A stretch of 64,000 nt of DNA from Aciditerrimonas ferrireducens (GCF_023130475.1 NZ_JAKHEX010000002.1:1-64000), one strand, 5' to 3'. Shown: positions 42,031 through 53,247, numbered from the stretch's first letter. Translations and numbers: made by a program. Notes: generated by a model not told the origin, from the sequence alone.

Positions 42031-45000
42031 CTACTGGCCGACCGGGGCTGGAGCCTGGGCACGCAGCCCGGGTCGCCGCGGGCTTGGGTCGCCGTGGCGG
42101 TGGAGGGTCTCGGAGACGGCCTGCTCGCGGACCCAACGCTGGACCTCGACGGCGGGATCGGCGGCCAGGGGCCGGGTGTCGAGCCAGGCACCGGCGTCGA
42201 GGAGGGCGAGGAGGGCGGCGCCGGGGACCTCGCCGAGGACCCGGCACTTGCCGCCCAGCTCGACCCGCCCGAGCGCCGCCGCCTGGTCGAGGACCTGGAG
42301 GTGCACCCCGAGGGCCCCGGCCGCGGCCTCGGCCAGGGCCACGGTGGCGGCATCGACCCCGTCGCCGGGGACGAGGACGGCCCGGTCGAGGGGGAGGCGG
42401 CGCAGGACGTTGGACTCGGCGGCCAGCCCAGCGAGCTCGACGGGTTGTCGGAGCCGACCCCAGGCGGCTCGGCAGGCAGCGGCGTAGGCCGCCGGGTCGG
42501 TGTCGGGTGGGAGGGGTCGGGGCCGGGTGAGGCTTGGCACGTAGCTGGGCCCGCCGGTCTTGGCCCCCGGGCCGACCACGGAGCGTTTCCAGCCGCCGAA
42601 GGGCTGGCGGCCGACGACGGCCCCGGTGATGTGCCGGTTGACGTAGAGGTTGCCGGCCTGGACCCGGTCGCGCCAGAAGGCGATCTCGGCCGGGTCGAGG
42701 GCGTGAAGGCCGGCGGTGAGGCCGTAGGGGGGCTGGTTCTGGAGGCGGATGGCTTCGTCGAGGTCCGCGGCCCGCATGATCCCGAGGACGGGCCCGAAGC
42801 ACTCGGTGAGGTGGAAGGGCGAGCCGGGCTGGACGCCGAGCTTGACCCCTGGGGACCAGAGGTGGCCCGACTCGTCGAGACGGCGAGGCGCCACCAGCCA
42901 GCGCTCGCCGTCCTCGAGGTGCTCGAGGGCGTGCCGGAGAGGATCGGCTGGCGGGCGGATGAGGGGACCCATCTGGGTAGCGAGGTCCCAGGCGGGCCCG
43001 ACCCGGAGGCTGCGGACGGCGTCGGCCAGGCGGCGGAGGAAGCGGCGGTCCTCGAGGAGGGGCGCCTCGACGATGGCCAGGCTGGCCGCCGAGCACTTCT
43101 GGCCGGCGTGGCCGAAGGCCGAGCGGACCAGGTCACGGATGGCGTCGTCGAGGTCCGCGGTGGCCGTGACGACGAGGGCGTTCTTGCCGGAGGTCTCGGC
43201 GTGGAGGTCGAGGCGGGGACGCCAGTCGAGGAAAAGGCGGGCGGTGTCCCAGCTGCCAGTCAGGACGACGGCGTCGACGTCCGGGTGGGTCACGAGGAGC
43301 TGGCTGGCTTCGCCGTCGAGGCAGGGGACGAACTGGAGGGCCGAGGGGGGCACACCGGCGTCGAGGAGCACCCGGACCAGTTCGGCAGCCACGGCGACCG
43401 CCTCGGGGGCGGGTTTGAGGATGACGGTGTTGCCGGCAGCGAGGGCCCCGAGGACCCCGCCGGCCGGGATGGCGAGGGGGAAGTTCCAGGGGGCGGCGAC
43501 GAGCACCGTGCCGAGGGGCTCGAGGTCCGCCGGGGGGACCTGCGTGGCGTAGTAATTGGCGTAGTCGACGGCTTCGGAGACCTCGGTGTCGCCTTCCCGG
43601 ACGGTCTTGCCGGTCTCGACGGCCATGGTGGCCACCAGGCGTCCCCGGGCGCGGGCGAGGGCCGCTGCCGCCTGGCGGAGGATGCGGGCCCGCTCGTGGG
43701 GGTCGGTGGCTGCCCAGGCCGCCTGCCCGTCCCTGGCGGCCCGGATGGCGGCGAGGACCACCTCCTCCTGGGCGGCGGCCCAGCGGGAGGGGGGGCCGCC
43801 GGTGGGTGCGCTGGGGTCGAGGCCCTCGACGAGGACGGTGCCCTCGTGCCGCTCCTGCCCCTCGACGATGGGCGCGTCGCGAGCATCGCGTTCGGCGCGG
43901 CGGGCCGCGAGGTGGCCCTGGACCCAGGTGCGGTTCACCGGCCGGGTGAAGTCGGTGTCGGGCTCGTTGCGGAACCGGGGGGAGGGCGGGCTCCGCAGGG
44001 GGGCGGTCTCCTCGGCCCGGCGGTCCTGGGTGCGGCGGGTGGGCGGGGCTGGTCGGGCGGCGTCGGAGACGGCTCGCCGGAAGCGGTCGGCCTCCTCGCG
44101 CCACGCGGGGGAGCCGACCCGGAGGGAGAACTGGCGGGCCAGCGAGGCGGCGGACGAGGTAGGCGACGGCGGACTCGAGGTCGTGGCGGTCGACGAGGGG
44201 GGCGTAGAGCAGCAGGTCGCCGAAGCGCTCGGCACAGACGCGGGCCAGGGCCGGAGCCATGCCCTCGAGCATCTCGAGCTGGAGACGGTCGAGGGCACCG
44301 AGGTCTTCGGCCCGGACCACCGCCCAGGCCAGGTCGAAGACGTTGTGGCTGGCCACGCCGACCCGGAGGGCGCCGGCGTTGGCCGGGTCGAGGGCCGCCT
44401 CGAGGAGGCGCTTGTAGTGGGCGTCGGTATCGGCCTTGTGGTCGAAGGGGGCCGGGGGCCAGCAGGCCAGCTCGGCCTCGACCCGCTCCATGGGCAGGTT
44501 GGCCCCCTTGACCAGGCGGACCTTGAGGGGCACCGCCCCTCGACGCCGGCGCTCGTGGGCGAAGCGGGCGAGCTCCTCCAGTGCGGGGAGCGAGTCGGGG
44601 AGGTAGGCCTGGAGGGCCAGGCCGGCAGGCAGGGCGTCGAGGCCGGGGCGGTCGAGGACCCGGCGGAAGACGGCCAGGGTGAGCTCGAGGTCTCGGAAGC
44701 CCTCCATGTCGAGGTCCAGACCCTTAGGGGGCGTGGCGGCGGCCGCCACCCGGGCGAGGTCGAGGAGCCGCTCGGTCAGCCGCTCGACCTCGTGGTCGAA
44801 GCGCAGGGGATCGAGCTGGGCGGCGAGGGCGCTAATCTTCACCGAGAGCTGCTGGACGGCGGGCCAGGCGAGGAGGTGGCGGAGCCGGGCGACCCGTGCC
44901 GCCGCCTCGTGGTCCCCGAGGACCTCCTCGCCGAGGAGGTTGACGTTGAGGCGGATGCCCTGGCGCTGCCGGCGGCGGGCGTGGCGGGCGAAGCGGCAGC

Positions 45001-45421
45001 GGCTGGCGGGCAGGACGACGTCGCCGAGCTCCCAGAGGACCCGCCGGCGGACCACGGGGAGGACGAGCTCGGGAACCAGGCGACCGAGGCGGGCCCCGGC
45101 AACGAGAGCCAGGCGGTCGAGGGGGCCCAGGCCGCGCCCCGGCGCCTCGGCCAGCTCGGCCAAGACGGCCGCCGCCCGGGAGGCGTGGCGGATGCGGAGG
45201 ACCTCGTCGGTGAGCGCACCGACGGTGGCCATGGCCTGGGGGTCGGTCAGCAGACGGGCGAGGCGCCGGGCCCGGGCCCGCTCGCGGCGCCCCTGGCGAC
45301 GGGCGGCGTGCTCGGCCAAGGCGGCGGCGAGGGCCAGGGCCCGTTCGACGCTGGGGTTCTCGCTGGCTGCGCTGGGCTCGGGTGCCGACGGGGGTGTCGG
45401 ACCGCTGGCACCGGGGCTCAC
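42031..45421 (-). pseudogene. putA: Bifunctional proline dehydrogenase / P5C dehydrogenase, frameshifted
   Basis: Two frames make one actinobacterial-type bifunctional enzyme converting proline to glutamate. The first (45421 to about 44143, GTG start) encodes the FAD-dependent proline dehydrogenase barrel ending LYAPLVDRHDLESAVAYLVRRL (landmark AVAYLVRRL). The second (about 44142 to 42031) encodes the aldehyde dehydrogenase with LVAAPWNFPLAIPAGG, the general-base Glu in HAETSGKN and the nucleophile in GHAGQKCSAAS, plus a C-terminal domain of about 170 residues. At the junction about nine conserved residues (DENTxPENF region) are missing and a +1 shift is required. This is the same kind of break as in ureB, ureC and thrC. 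Start overlaps the thioesterase stop. Confidence 0.8.
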
Positions 45422-45846
45422 GGCCAGGCCTCCGGTGGTCCGAGGGCCCGGCGGAGCACCGCGGGGACGGGGCGGCTGCCGGAGCCGTCGGTGGCCACGA
45501 CGACGTAGACGGTCTGGCCCCGGGCCACCTGCTGGCCGCCGGCGCTCTGGGCCCGGACCTCGAACCCGAGGGTGAAGGAGGTCCGGCCGAGGCGGAGCAG
45601 CCGGACCGCCACCTCAGCCTCGTCGGGCCAGCGCAGCGAGCCGGACCAGTCCAGCTCGCTGTGGACCAGCTGGACGTCGTAGCCGGCGGCCAGGAGGTCC
45701 GGGTAGGCCAGGCCGCCCTCGGCGAGGAACTGGGTCATGGCCTCGTCGAAGTAGCCGAGGTACCACATGTTGAAGACCACGCCCTGCTGGTCCGCCTCGA
45801 AGTAGCGGACCGGGTGACGCCAATGGGTGGTGCGGGGATCGGTCAC
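45418..45846 (-). CDS. YbgC/FadM-type hotdog acyl-CoA thioesterase
   Basis: Hotdog-fold protein of 142 residues. HPVRYFEADQQGVVFNMWYLGYFDEAM carries the catalytic Asp and the hotdog helix of 4-hydroxybenzoyl-CoA thioesterases (landmark YFEADQQGVVFN). LGRTSFTLGFEV is the central strand. The GTG at 45844-45846 is preferred: the longer frame to 46002 has no conserved residues. The stop overlaps putA's start (GTGA), so it is translationally coupled to proline catabolism, although a functional link is unclear. Confidence 0.83.
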   Translation of the reverse strand: MTDPRTTHWRHPVRYFEADQQGVVFNMWYLGYFDEAMTQFLAEGGLAYPDLLAAGYDVQLVHSELDWSGSLRWPDEAEVAVRLLRLGRTSFTLGFEVRAQSAGGQQVARGQTVYVVVATDGSGSRPVPAVLRRALGPPEAWP

Positions 45847-46605
45847 GGAACGACGTCCTCGGCCTGAAAGGGGCAGCGTGCTTCCAGCCTCGTCAGCAAG
45901 CCCACCGATTGGCAAGCCGGCGTACCCCCGGACCGTCGGGTGCACGGAAAGGCTGCGGTGTGCCCCCGTCGGGCCGAGTTCCTGTCCCGCTGTGGACTTC
46001 ATCGTTCGGACTCAGCGGACGGCAGACGACGGGGTCGGATACGAGCCGAGGCGAGGTCGGCACGGCCGGGCTCACTGAGCTCCGTCAGGTATCCGTCTGT
46101 TGTCGCATGTGGTCGTCGTTCGAGACCTTCCAAAGGCAAAAGCGCCGTCCAGTCCCGATTCATGTCCGGGTTGGTGCGAGAAAGCGTTCCGGACCGCTGA
46201 AGGACCTCGAGTGCCAACGCAACGCTGGGGCTCTGGCGGCGACCCTGCCGCAAGCCGACCGCCTCGTCGCAGGTTCCCGCATCGCCCTCCCTCGCTGCAG
46301 GCATGACGGCATCCTCTCCGCGGGATCAGCATCGCCACGAAGCGAGAGGCACGTCACTACTCGACGAGCCCCCGTCGTCGACGTCGGCGTTCCCAAAGAC
46401 GCCGCCACATGCTGGCGGGCGCTCCCTGGAGGCGCGGAGATCGAAGCTCGCAACCGGTCCATCAACCACCCTGCTCTCGTTTCAGCCACCATCCCGGAGG
46501 ACACCGCCTCGGCTGGCGAGAGATCATCGTCGTGGCACCGACGCGACGCAGAGCGCTGGTGAGCAGAAGTCGGGCCACCAGCCCTCTGCTTTGTGTACGA
46601 GCGAG
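45847..46605. other. Gene-free stretch downstream of tRNA-Arg
   Basis: About 760 nt with lower GC and less codon bias than the neighbours. Open frames exist on both strands but none resembles a protein. No insertion-sequence ends or repeats of the tRNA 3' end were recognised. Sitting at the 3' side of a tRNA gene, it may be a remnant of integrated DNA. Confidence 0.4.
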
Positions 46606-46677
46606 CGCCCCCGGCAGGACTCGAACCTGCGCACCCGGCTCCGGAGGCCGGTGCTCTATCCACTGAGCTACGGGGGC
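46606..46677 (-). tRNA. tRNA-Arg (anticodon CCG)
   Basis: Read on the minus strand from 46677: a 7-bp acceptor stem GCCCCCG/CGGGGGC, D arm GCTC..GAGC, anticodon stem CCGGC/GCCGG with loop CTCCGGA, and T arm GCAGG/CCTGC with loop TTCGAGT. Anticodon CCG decodes CGG, a frequent codon in this GC-rich genome. CCA is not encoded. Confidence 0.95.
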
Positions 46678-46759
46678 GTGACGGGGCTCGGCGCCGGGAC
46701 GGGCTGGACCCCGAAGGTTGCCAGCCTGGCATCCTAGTGGCCCGGCGGGGACCCGACGG

Positions 46760-46765
46760 TAACCT
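46760..46765 (+). promoter_or_regulatory. -10 box (TAACCT) of lysA
   Basis: TAACCT ends 6 nt before the GTG of lysA, consistent with a leaderless transcript. Confidence 0.5.
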
Positions 46766-46771
46766 GCGGCG

Positions 46772-48136
46772 GTGCTCGACCCCGCTGCTCTCCTCGCTGG
46801 CCAGGGGCCCGAGCCGTCGAGTGCGCCGGTGCCCCGGGTCCTGCTGCCGGAGACCGCCGAGGTGGACGGTGCCGGACGGCTGCGGGTCGGTGGCCTGGAC
46901 GTCTGCGAGCTGGCCGAGCGCTTCGGGACCCCGCTGTTCGTCTACGACGAGCTGGACCTGCGGCGGCGGTGCCGGGAGGCCAGGGCGGCATTCGGGGAGG
47001 GGGTGGCGTATGCGACCAAGGCCTTCCTCTGCCGGGCCATGGCCGCCCTGGCCGTCGAGGAGGGGCTGTGGCTGGACGTCTCGACCGGGGGGGAGCTGCA
47101 CGTGGCCCTGGCGGCCGGGGTGCCCCCGGAGCGGCTGGTGCTGCACGGCAACAACAAGTCCGAGGAGGAGCTGGCCCAGGCCCTCGAGCTGGGGGTGGGC
47201 CGGATCGTGGTGGACTCCTTCGACGAGATCGACCGGCTCGGGGCCCTGCTCGGGCGGTCGGGCCGGGTGGGCGAGCGCCGGGTGCCTCAGCCCGTACTGG
47301 TGCGGGTGACCCCGGGGGTGGAGGCCCACACCCACGAGTTCGTCCGGACCGGCCAGGACGACTCGAAGTTCGGCTTCGGCCTGGCCTCGGGGGCGGCGGC
47401 CGAGGCGGTGGCCCGGGTGCGGGCCCTGGCGGGTCTGGAGCTGGTCGGGCTGCACGCCCACATCGGCAGCCAGGTGTTCAAGGTGGCCTCCTTCGCCGAG
47501 GCGGTGGCCGTCCTGGCCGAGTTCTTCCGGCCCCTGGGTCTGGGTGAGCTCTGCGTCGGTGGTGGCCTCGGGGTGCCCTACGTCACCGGCGAGCCGGCCC
47601 CGACGATGGCGGAGTGGGCAGCCGCGGTGCGGGGGGCCTGCGAGGCGGCGGGGATCGGGCCGGAGGTCCGGGTGACGGCCGAGCCGGGGCGGGCCATCGT
47701 GGCCCGGGCCGGCATGACTCTCTACCGGGTGGGGACGGTGAAGGAGCTGCCGGGTATCCGGACCTACGTGGCGGTCGACGGGGGGATGAGCGACAACCCC
47801 CGGCCGGTGCTCTACGGCTCGGGGTACGAGGCCTTCTTGCCCCGGGCCGCCCTGGCGGCCCGCCCGAGGGCGGTGCGGGTCGTGGGGAAGCACTGCGAGA
47901 GTGGCGACGTGGTGGTGGCCGACGCCCGGGTGCCCGAGGACCTGGCGGTGGGCGACGTGCTGGCCACTCCGGTGACGGGGGCCTACGGCTACGCCATGGC
48001 GTCCAACTACAACAAGGTGCCCCGTCCGGCGGTCGTCTTCGTGGCCGAGGGCCGGGCCCGGGTGGTGGTCCGGCGGGAGACCCTGGACGATCTGCTGCGC
48101 CTCGACGTGGGGCCCGGGGACGCCGGGGTAGCGTGA
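46772..48136 (+). CDS. lysA: Diaminopimelate decarboxylase
   Basis: PLP enzyme of 454 residues making lysine from meso-diaminopimelate. FGTPLFVYDE starts the barrel; VAYATKAFL holds the PLP lysine. HGNNKS, HAHIGSQ, GGGLGVPY and EPGRAIVARAG line the cofactor and phosphate sites. GKHCESGD provides the catalytic Cys contributed to the partner active site, and SNYNKVPRP is the conserved end. The GTG start is leaderless-type. It begins the conserved actinobacterial order lysA-hom-thrC-rho. Confidence 0.95.
   Translation: MLDPAALLAGQGPEPSSAPVPRVLLPETAEVDGAGRLRVGGLDVCELAERFGTPLFVYDELDLRRRCREARAAFGEGVAYATKAFLCRAMAALAVEEGLWLDVSTGGELHVALAAGVPPERLVLHGNNKSEEELAQALELGVGRIVVDSFDEIDRLGALLGRSGRVGERRVPQPVLVRVTPGVEAHTHEFVRTGQDDSKFGFGLASGAAAEAVARVRALAGLELVGLHAHIGSQVFKVASFAEAVAVLAEFFRPLGLGELCVGGGLGVPYVTGEPAPTMAEWAAAVRGACEAAGIGPEVRVTAEPGRAIVARAGMTLYRVGTVKELPGIRTYVAVDGGMSDNPRPVLYGSGYEAFLPRAALAARPRAVRVVGKHCESGDVVVADARVPEDLAVGDVLATPVTGAYGYAMASNYNKVPRPAVVFVAEGRARVVVRRETLDDLLRLDVGPGDAGVA
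48129..48134 (+). promoter_or_regulatory. -10 box (TAGCGT) of hom
   Basis: TAGCGT, overlapping the end of lysA, ends 6 nt before the GTG of hom, fitting a second leaderless transcript inside the operon. Confidence 0.4.
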
Positions 48137-48140
48137 GCCG

Positions 48141-49574
48141 GTGGTCGAGAGCCGACGACGGGGGACCGTGCGGGTGGCCGTCTTGGGCTGTGGCACGGTG
48201 GGCGGGGCACTGGTCCGGTTGCTGCTCGAGGACCCCGAGGGCTTGGCCGACCGGGCCGGTGTGGGCCTGGAGCTGGTCGGGGTCGCGGTCGCCGACCCCA
48301 CGAGGGACCGGCCGGGGGTGCCGCGAGCGCTGCTGACCGGCGACGCCGCCCAGCTGGTGGCCGACCCGACGGTCGAGGTGGTGGTGGAGCTGATCGGTGG
48401 CCTCTCCCCGGCCCGGGAGCTGGTCGAGGAGGCCCTGACCCGGGGCAAGGCGGTGGTGACGGCGAACAAGGCCCTGGTGGCCAGCTGCGGGCCCGACCTG
48501 GCCGAGAAGGCGGCGGCCGCCGGGGTGGACCTGCTCTACGAGGCGGCCGTGGCGGGGGCCATCCCGATCATCCGTCCGCTGCGCGAGTCCCTGGCCGGGG
48601 AGCGGGTCCAACGGGTGGCGGGGATCGTGAACGGCACGACGAACTTCGTGCTGACCCGGATGGCCGAGGCCGGTGAGCCCTACGAGGCGGCCCTGGCGGA
48701 GGCCCAGCGGCTGGGGTACGCCGAGCGGGACCCGACGGCCGACGTGGGCGGCCACGACGCGGCCCAGAAGGCGGCCATCCTGGCCGGTCTGGCTTTTCGC
48801 TGCGCCGTGCGGGACCAGGACGTGTCGCGAGAGGGCATCGAGGGCCTGCAGGCCGCCGACGTCGCGGCGGCCCGGCGCCTGGGGTTCGAGGTGAAGCTCC
48901 TGGCCGTGGCCGAGATGGTCGACGGCGGGGCGGTTTCGGTGCGGGTCCACCCGGCCCTGGTGCCCCAGGAACACCCCCTGGCGGCCGTCCGGGGTGCCTT
49001 CAACGCCGTGTTCGTCGAGGGCCAGGCCTGCGGGGAGCTCATGCTCTACGGTCGGGGTGCGGGCGGCGCGCCCACGGCCTCGGCGGTGCTCGGCGACCTC
49101 ATCGACGCGGCCTGGAACCGGCTGAGCGGCACGGCCGCCCCGGCCCCGGTGCTCGGGCCGGCCCGGATCCAGCCGCTGGCCGAGCTGCGCTGCCCGTTCT
49201 ACCTGAGCCTCGAGGTCGCCGACCGCCCGGGCGTGCTGGCTGCGGTGGCCTCGGTCTTCGGTCGCCACGGCGTCTCGATCCGGTCCATGGAGCAAGACGG
49301 CCAGGGGGACGAGGCCCGGCTGATCTTCCTGACCCACAGCGCCCGGGACGGTGACGTCCAGGCCACCTTGGCCGAGCTGGCTCGGTTGGACGCCGTCCGG
49401 CACATCGGGGCCGCCATCCGGGTGGCCGGCGTGGAGGAGGCTGAGGAGCCAGGTGAGGCCGACCGGGGGGCGAACCGGGCCGGCGGCCCCCGTCGCGAAG
49501 GGCCGGTTGGTGGCGCGCCACGGGCCGGCGACCGGCGGCGGGCTCGGGTTGGCTGGGCGAGGGGGTCCGAGTGA
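48141..49574 (+). CDS. hom: Homoserine dehydrogenase
   Basis: NAD(P)-dependent enzyme of 477 residues reducing aspartate semialdehyde to homoserine. [11 protein letters not shown] is the Rossmann motif near residue 15. [18 protein letters not shown] and [20 protein letters not shown] (landmark [10 protein letters not shown], with the catalytic Lys) follow. An ACT domain ([27 protein letters not shown], landmark [11 protein letters not shown]) near residue 355 indicates threonine feedback control. The last 45 residues are a low-complexity tail. The stop overlaps the thrC GTG (GTGA). Confidence 0.94.
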   Translation: MVESRRRGTVRVAVLGCGTVGGALVRLLLEDPEGLADRAGVGLELVGVAVADPTRDRPGVPRALLTGDAAQLVADPTVEVVVELIGGLSPARELVEEALTRGKAVVTANKALVASCGPDLAEKAAAAGVDLLYEAAVAGAIPIIRPLRESLAGERVQRVAGIVNGTTNFVLTRMAEAGEPYEAALAEAQRLGYAERDPTADVGGHDAAQKAAILAGLAFRCAVRDQDVSREGIEGLQAADVAAARRLGFEVKLLAVAEMVDGGAVSVRVHPALVPQEHPLAAVRGAFNAVFVEGQACGELMLYGRGAGGAPTASAVLGDLIDAAWNRLSGTAAPAPVLGPARIQPLAELRCPFYLSLEVADRPGVLAAVASVFGRHGVSIRSMEQDGQGDEARLIFLTHSARDGDVQATLAELARLDAVRHIGAAIRVAGVEEAEEPGEADRGANRAGGPRREGPVGGAPRAGDRRRARVGWARGSE

Positions 49575-50579
49575 GTCGGCTGGGCTGGCCTGGAGTCATC
49601 GAGGCCTACCGGGCGTTCCTGCCGGTGGGGCCCCGGACCCCGGTGGTGACCCTCCTCGAGGGGGGAACCCCGCTGCTGGAGGCCCCGAAGCTCTCGGCCC
49701 GGGTCGGAGCCCGGGTGCTGCTGAAGCTCGAGGGCATGAACCCGACGGGTTCGTTCAAGGACCGGGGCATGACCATGGCCATCACGAAGGCCCTGGAGGC
49801 CGGGGCCAAGGCGGTGGTCTGCGCCTCGACCGGCAACACCTCGGCGTCGGCCGCCGCCTACGCGGCCCGGGCCGGCCTCCGGGCGGCCGTGCTCATCCCC
49901 GAGGGCCACATCGCGCTCGGCAAGCTGGCCCAGGCGCTGGTGCACGGGGCCCGGGTGCTCCAGGTGCGAGGGAACTTCGACGAGGCCCTCCGGATCGTCC
50001 GGGAGCTCGGCGAACGGGCCCCGGTCACGGTGGTGAACTCGGTCAACCCGGACCGGCTCGAGGGGCAGAAGACCGGGGCCTTCGAGATCGTGGGTGGGGA
50101 ACGCCGGGAACATTACGGCCTACTGGCGGGGTTACCTGGAGTACCGGGAAGCCGGCCGGGCCACCCGACTGCCTCGGATGCTGGGGTTCCAAGCGAAGGG
50201 GGCCGCCCCCATCGTGGAGGGTCGAGTCGTGGAGCGACCCGAGACCATCGCCACGGCCATCCGCATCGGCAACCCGGCCTCCTGGCGGGGCGCCGAGGCA
50301 GCGGCCGCCGAGTCCGGCGGGGCGATCGCCGCGGTCTCCGACGAGGAGATCCTCGACGCCTACCGGTTCCTGGCCGTCGAGGAGTCGGTCTTCTGCGAGG
50401 CCGCCTCGGCAGCGGCCGTCGCCGGGTTGCTGCGCAGCGAGGTGCCCCGCGGGGCAACGGTGGTCTGCGTGCTGACCGGCCACGGCCTGAAGGACCCCGA
50501 CCTGGCCATCAGCCAGATCCAGGTGCCCGATGCCGTGGAGCCGACCTTCGGCGCAGTGACCGAAGCCCTCGGCCTGTAG
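49571..50579 (+). pseudogene. thrC: Threonine synthase, short deletion and frameshift
   Basis: The first frame (GTG 49571 to about 50093) gives the PLP site GSFKDRGM and ASTGNTSAS and runs to [10 protein letters not shown]. The protein resumes +1 at 50094 with [14 protein letters not shown], the phosphate-binding glycine loop, and ends at 50579. The roughly 13 residues normally between these parts (a D-L-G-x-A-P-D region) are missing, about 38 nt. Apart from that both halves are well conserved. In a free-living cell threonine synthase should be needed, so either a second copy exists, or the sequence is wrong at this point. Confidence 0.82.
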
Positions 50580-50674
50580 GCTGGAGGTGGGTCCGTTCGG
50601 CCCGCTGCCGGGGGTGGGACGGCGTGTCCGTGGCCAGCAGCTGGGCGGTCCAGGGGTTCCGACCAGGCCGATGG

Positions 50675-50704
50675 TTGGCGGGGACCGTCGGCATGCTCTA
50701 GCAT
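50675..50704 (+). promoter_or_regulatory. Promoter of rho
   Basis: TTGGCG (50675-50680), 18-nt spacer, TAGCAT (50699-50704). The start of rho is about 200 nt downstream, so the mRNA has a long leader. Long leaders are common for autoregulated rho. A small CCCAGG/CCCTGGG hairpin lies within it near 50747-50761. The 335 nt between thrC and rho contain no thrB and no other recognisable gene. Confidence 0.5.
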
Positions 50705-50914
50705 GAGGGTCGCCGCCCGGCTCTGCTTCGAGGGTGCGGCAGCAGCCCCCAGGAACCCTGGGTGGTGCGACCGGACGGGGTCGGCAGCTCGGTGAGCGGG
50801 GGTCGAGAGCAACGCTCGTCGGCTGGCAGAACGGGTGGGCGGCCCATGGATGTCGTTGGCTGCGTTGGCCTGTCCGAGGATCGGGGCAGTGCGGCGCGAG
50901 CGTGTGAGGGAGCA

Positions 50915-52855
50915 ATGGCTGCAGAGCAGCTGGAGCGCTCGGTGCTCGAGCGCAAGGAGCGGGACGAACTCCGGGCAATCGCCCAGGCGATGGCCATCGA
51001 GGCGACGTCCCGGATGCGGAAGGCGGATCTGATCACCAAGATCCTCGTGGCCGCTGGGGTCGAAGCGCCGTCCCCGGACGCCGAGGGGGTGACGAGCGCG
51101 CCCCGAAGCGGTCGGGGGCGGGGACGGAAGGCTGCCGAGGACGCCGCCCCGAGCGAATCCCTCTTCGCCGAGGCGACCGAAGGGTCGGACGCACGGGTCG
51201 TGGAGCCCGAGGCAGCCCGAGCAGGGTCGGGAACCCCTGGCCTGGGGGAGAGGCCGAGGGACAGCGAGGCCACCCCGGACGGCAACGATCCGGTCCAGGC
51301 GGCGACCGAGGCGAGCGGCCAGGCCAACAACGGCCAGGGAGGGGTCCCGCCGGTGGCGAACGGCAGCGCCATCGGGGCGGGGTCCAGCGGACCCGACAGC
51401 GTCGGCACCCGGGGCAACGGCGCCGGTCCGGTGGCCGCTGGCGAGGAGGGGAGAGGCGGGCCGACCGCCGCTCCGTCTCCGGGTTCGGCGGCCGGGACCG
51501 ATGCAGGTCCGGGAGGTTCGAGCAGCAACGGGCAGTCGTTGAGTCCGGCCGGGCTGCCGACCGTGGTCCCAAACGGTGGGCAGAGCGCCAACGGTGAGGG
51601 CGGCGGGCCCAGTGGGCCCCGCTTCGAACCCGGTGGGAGCCGGCGGGGCCGGCGGCGGCGGGGCCGGGGACAGGACCGGGGCGAGCCGCACGGCAACGAG
51701 CAGCATTACCAGGGCGAGCTGGTCCCGGTCCGGGGGCTGCTGGACCTGCGGGAGGAGGGCTACGGCTTCCTGCGGGCCGAGGGCTACCTCCCGAGCCAGC
51801 GGGACGTCTACGTCTCGATGAGCCAGGCCCGCCGGTTCGCCCTGCGGAAGGGCGACTGGGTGGAAGGGGCCTGCCGGCCGGCAGGCAACAGCGAGAAGTT
51901 CCCTGCCCTGGTGCGGATCGACTCCGTGTCGGGCATGTCCCCCGAGGAAGCCCGGAGCCGGCCCCGGTTCGAGGACCTGACGCCCCTGTTCCCCGACACT
52001 CGCCTGCGCCTGGAGACCCCGGGCTCTCCGGACAACCTGACGGCCCGGATCATCGACCTCCTGGCCCCGATCGGCAAGGGGCAGCGGGGGCTGATCGTCT
52101 CCCCGCCAAAGGCGGGCAAGACGACCATCATGAAGCAGATCGCGCACTCCATCGAGGCCAACAACCCCGAGGTGCACCTCATGGTGCTCCTGGTGGACGA
52201 ACGGCCCGAGGAGGTGACGGACATGCGGCGGTCGGTGAAGGGCGAGGTGATCGCCTCGACCTTCGACCGACCTTCCGACGAGCACACCCAGGTGGCCGAG
52301 CTGGTCATCGAGCGAGCCAAGCGGCTGGTGGAGCTCGGCAAGGACGTCGTGATCATCCTGGACGGCATCACCCGGCTGGCCCGGGCCTACAACCTCGCCC
52401 AGCCGGCCAGCGGGCGGATCATGTCCGGTGGGGTCGACTCCGGGGCCCTCTACCCGCCGAAGAAGTTCTTCGGGGCCGCTCGGAACATCGAGGAGGGCGG
52501 CTCGCTGACCATCCTGGCCACCGCGCTGGTCGAGACCGGCTCGAAGATGGACGAGGTCATCTTCGAGGAGTTCAAGGGCACCGGCAACATGGAGCTCCGC
52601 CTCGACCGGCGGCTGGCCGAGCGCCGCCTCTACCCGGCGATCGACGTGAACGCCAGCTCGACCCGGCATGAGGAGCTGCTGTTCGAGCGCGGCCAGCTCC
52701 AGCAGGTCTGGAAGCTGCGGCGGGTGCTGAACGCCCTGGCGGCCGAGGGCAACGCGGCTGCCGGGCTGGACCTGCTGTTGGACAAGATCAAGACCACCCG
52801 GTCCAACGACGAGTTCCTGGCGGAGATCGCCAAGGGCCCCGCCCCGGTGGCCTGA
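50915..52855 (+). CDS. rho: Transcription termination factor Rho
   Basis: RNA-dependent ATPase of 646 residues. The N-terminal Rho_N helix region (about 1-50, [13 protein letters not shown]) is followed by about 200 residues of Gly/Ser/Arg-rich disordered insert, typical of actinobacteria. Next comes the RNA-binding OB domain ([18 protein letters not shown], with [10 protein letters not shown]) and the ATPase core. The core has Walker A PPKAGKTT, Walker [10 protein letters not shown], and the Q/R loops including [19 protein letters not shown] (landmark [11 protein letters not shown]). The ATG 50915 is chosen because it is preceded by GAGGGAG and begins the conserved helix; an upstream frame extension is not conserved. 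Confidence 0.95.
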   Translation: MAAEQLERSVLERKERDELRAIAQAMAIEATSRMRKADLITKILVAAGVEAPSPDAEGVTSAPRSGRGRGRKAAEDAAPSESLFAEATEGSDARVVEPEAARAGSGTPGLGERPRDSEATPDGNDPVQAATEASGQANNGQGGVPPVANGSAIGAGSSGPDSVGTRGNGAGPVAAGEEGRGGPTAAPSPGSAAGTDAGPGGSSSNGQSLSPAGLPTVVPNGGQSANGEGGGPSGPRFEPGGSRRGRRRRGRGQDRGEPHGNEQHYQGELVPVRGLLDLREEGYGFLRAEGYLPSQRDVYVSMSQARRFALRKGDWVEGACRPAGNSEKFPALVRIDSVSGMSPEEARSRPRFEDLTPLFPDTRLRLETPGSPDNLTARIIDLLAPIGKGQRGLIVSPPKAGKTTIMKQIAHSIEANNPEVHLMVLLVDERPEEVTDMRRSVKGEVIASTFDRPSDEHTQVAELVIERAKRLVELGKDVVIILDGITRLARAYNLAQPASGRIMSGGVDSGALYPPKKFFGAARNIEEGGSLTILATALVETGSKMDEVIFEEFKGTGNMELRLDRRLAERRLYPAIDVNASSTRHEELLFERGQLQQVWKLRRVLNALAAEGNAAAGLDLLLDKIKTTRSNDEFLAEIAKGPAPVA

Positions 52856-52903
52856 GCTCGCCGGCCCCGACGGACGACGGTCACAGAAGGAGAGGAAGCT
52901 GCC

Positions 52904-53134
52904 ATGAAAGCCGACATCCACCCCGCCTACGTCGAGAGCCGGGTGACCTGCTCCTGCGGCAACACCTTCACCACCCGCTCCACCAAGGCCGAGCTGCACG
53001 TGGAGCTCTGCAACGAGTGCCACCCCTTCTTCACGGGCAAGCAGAAGCTGGTGGACTCCGGTGGGCGGGTGGAGCGCTTCCAGCGCCGCTACGGCCAGCG
53101 GGCTACCCGGCGGCGCCCGGCCAGCCGGGCCTGA
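52904..53134 (+). CDS. rpmE: Ribosomal protein L31 (zinc-binding form)
   Basis: Protein of 76 residues, bound at the central protuberance of the 50S subunit. [22 protein letters not shown] (landmark HPAYVE, CSCGN) and [25 protein letters not shown] (landmark [13 protein letters not shown]) carry the four zinc cysteines, so this is the zinc-containing type rather than the zinc-free paralogue. AGAAGGAGAGG precedes the ATG. The gene follows rho, as usual in actinobacteria. Confidence 0.97.
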   Translation: MKADIHPAYVESRVTCSCGNTFTTRSTKAELHVELCNECHPFFTGKQKLVDSGGRVERFQRRYGQRATRRRPASRA

Positions 53135-53241
53135 GGCCCCTGGAGGCCGTACGCCATTCGTCTGGTTCGGGTCGGTTCCAGGGTCCTGCGCACCGGGGCA
53201 GCTGAGCACCGCGCCGTCGCGGGCTGCAGCCTGAGGCTCGG

Positions 53242-53247
53242 TACCCT
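53242..53247 (+). promoter_or_regulatory. -10 box (TACCCT) of prfA
   Basis: TACCCT ends 6 nt before the GTG of prfA, the leaderless spacing. Confidence 0.45.

Noticed and set aside
46303-46737. ORF of 144 codons across tRNA-Arg
   Set aside because: Its conserved-looking part (RQDSNLRTRL-like) is the known spurious translation of a tRNA antisense strand.
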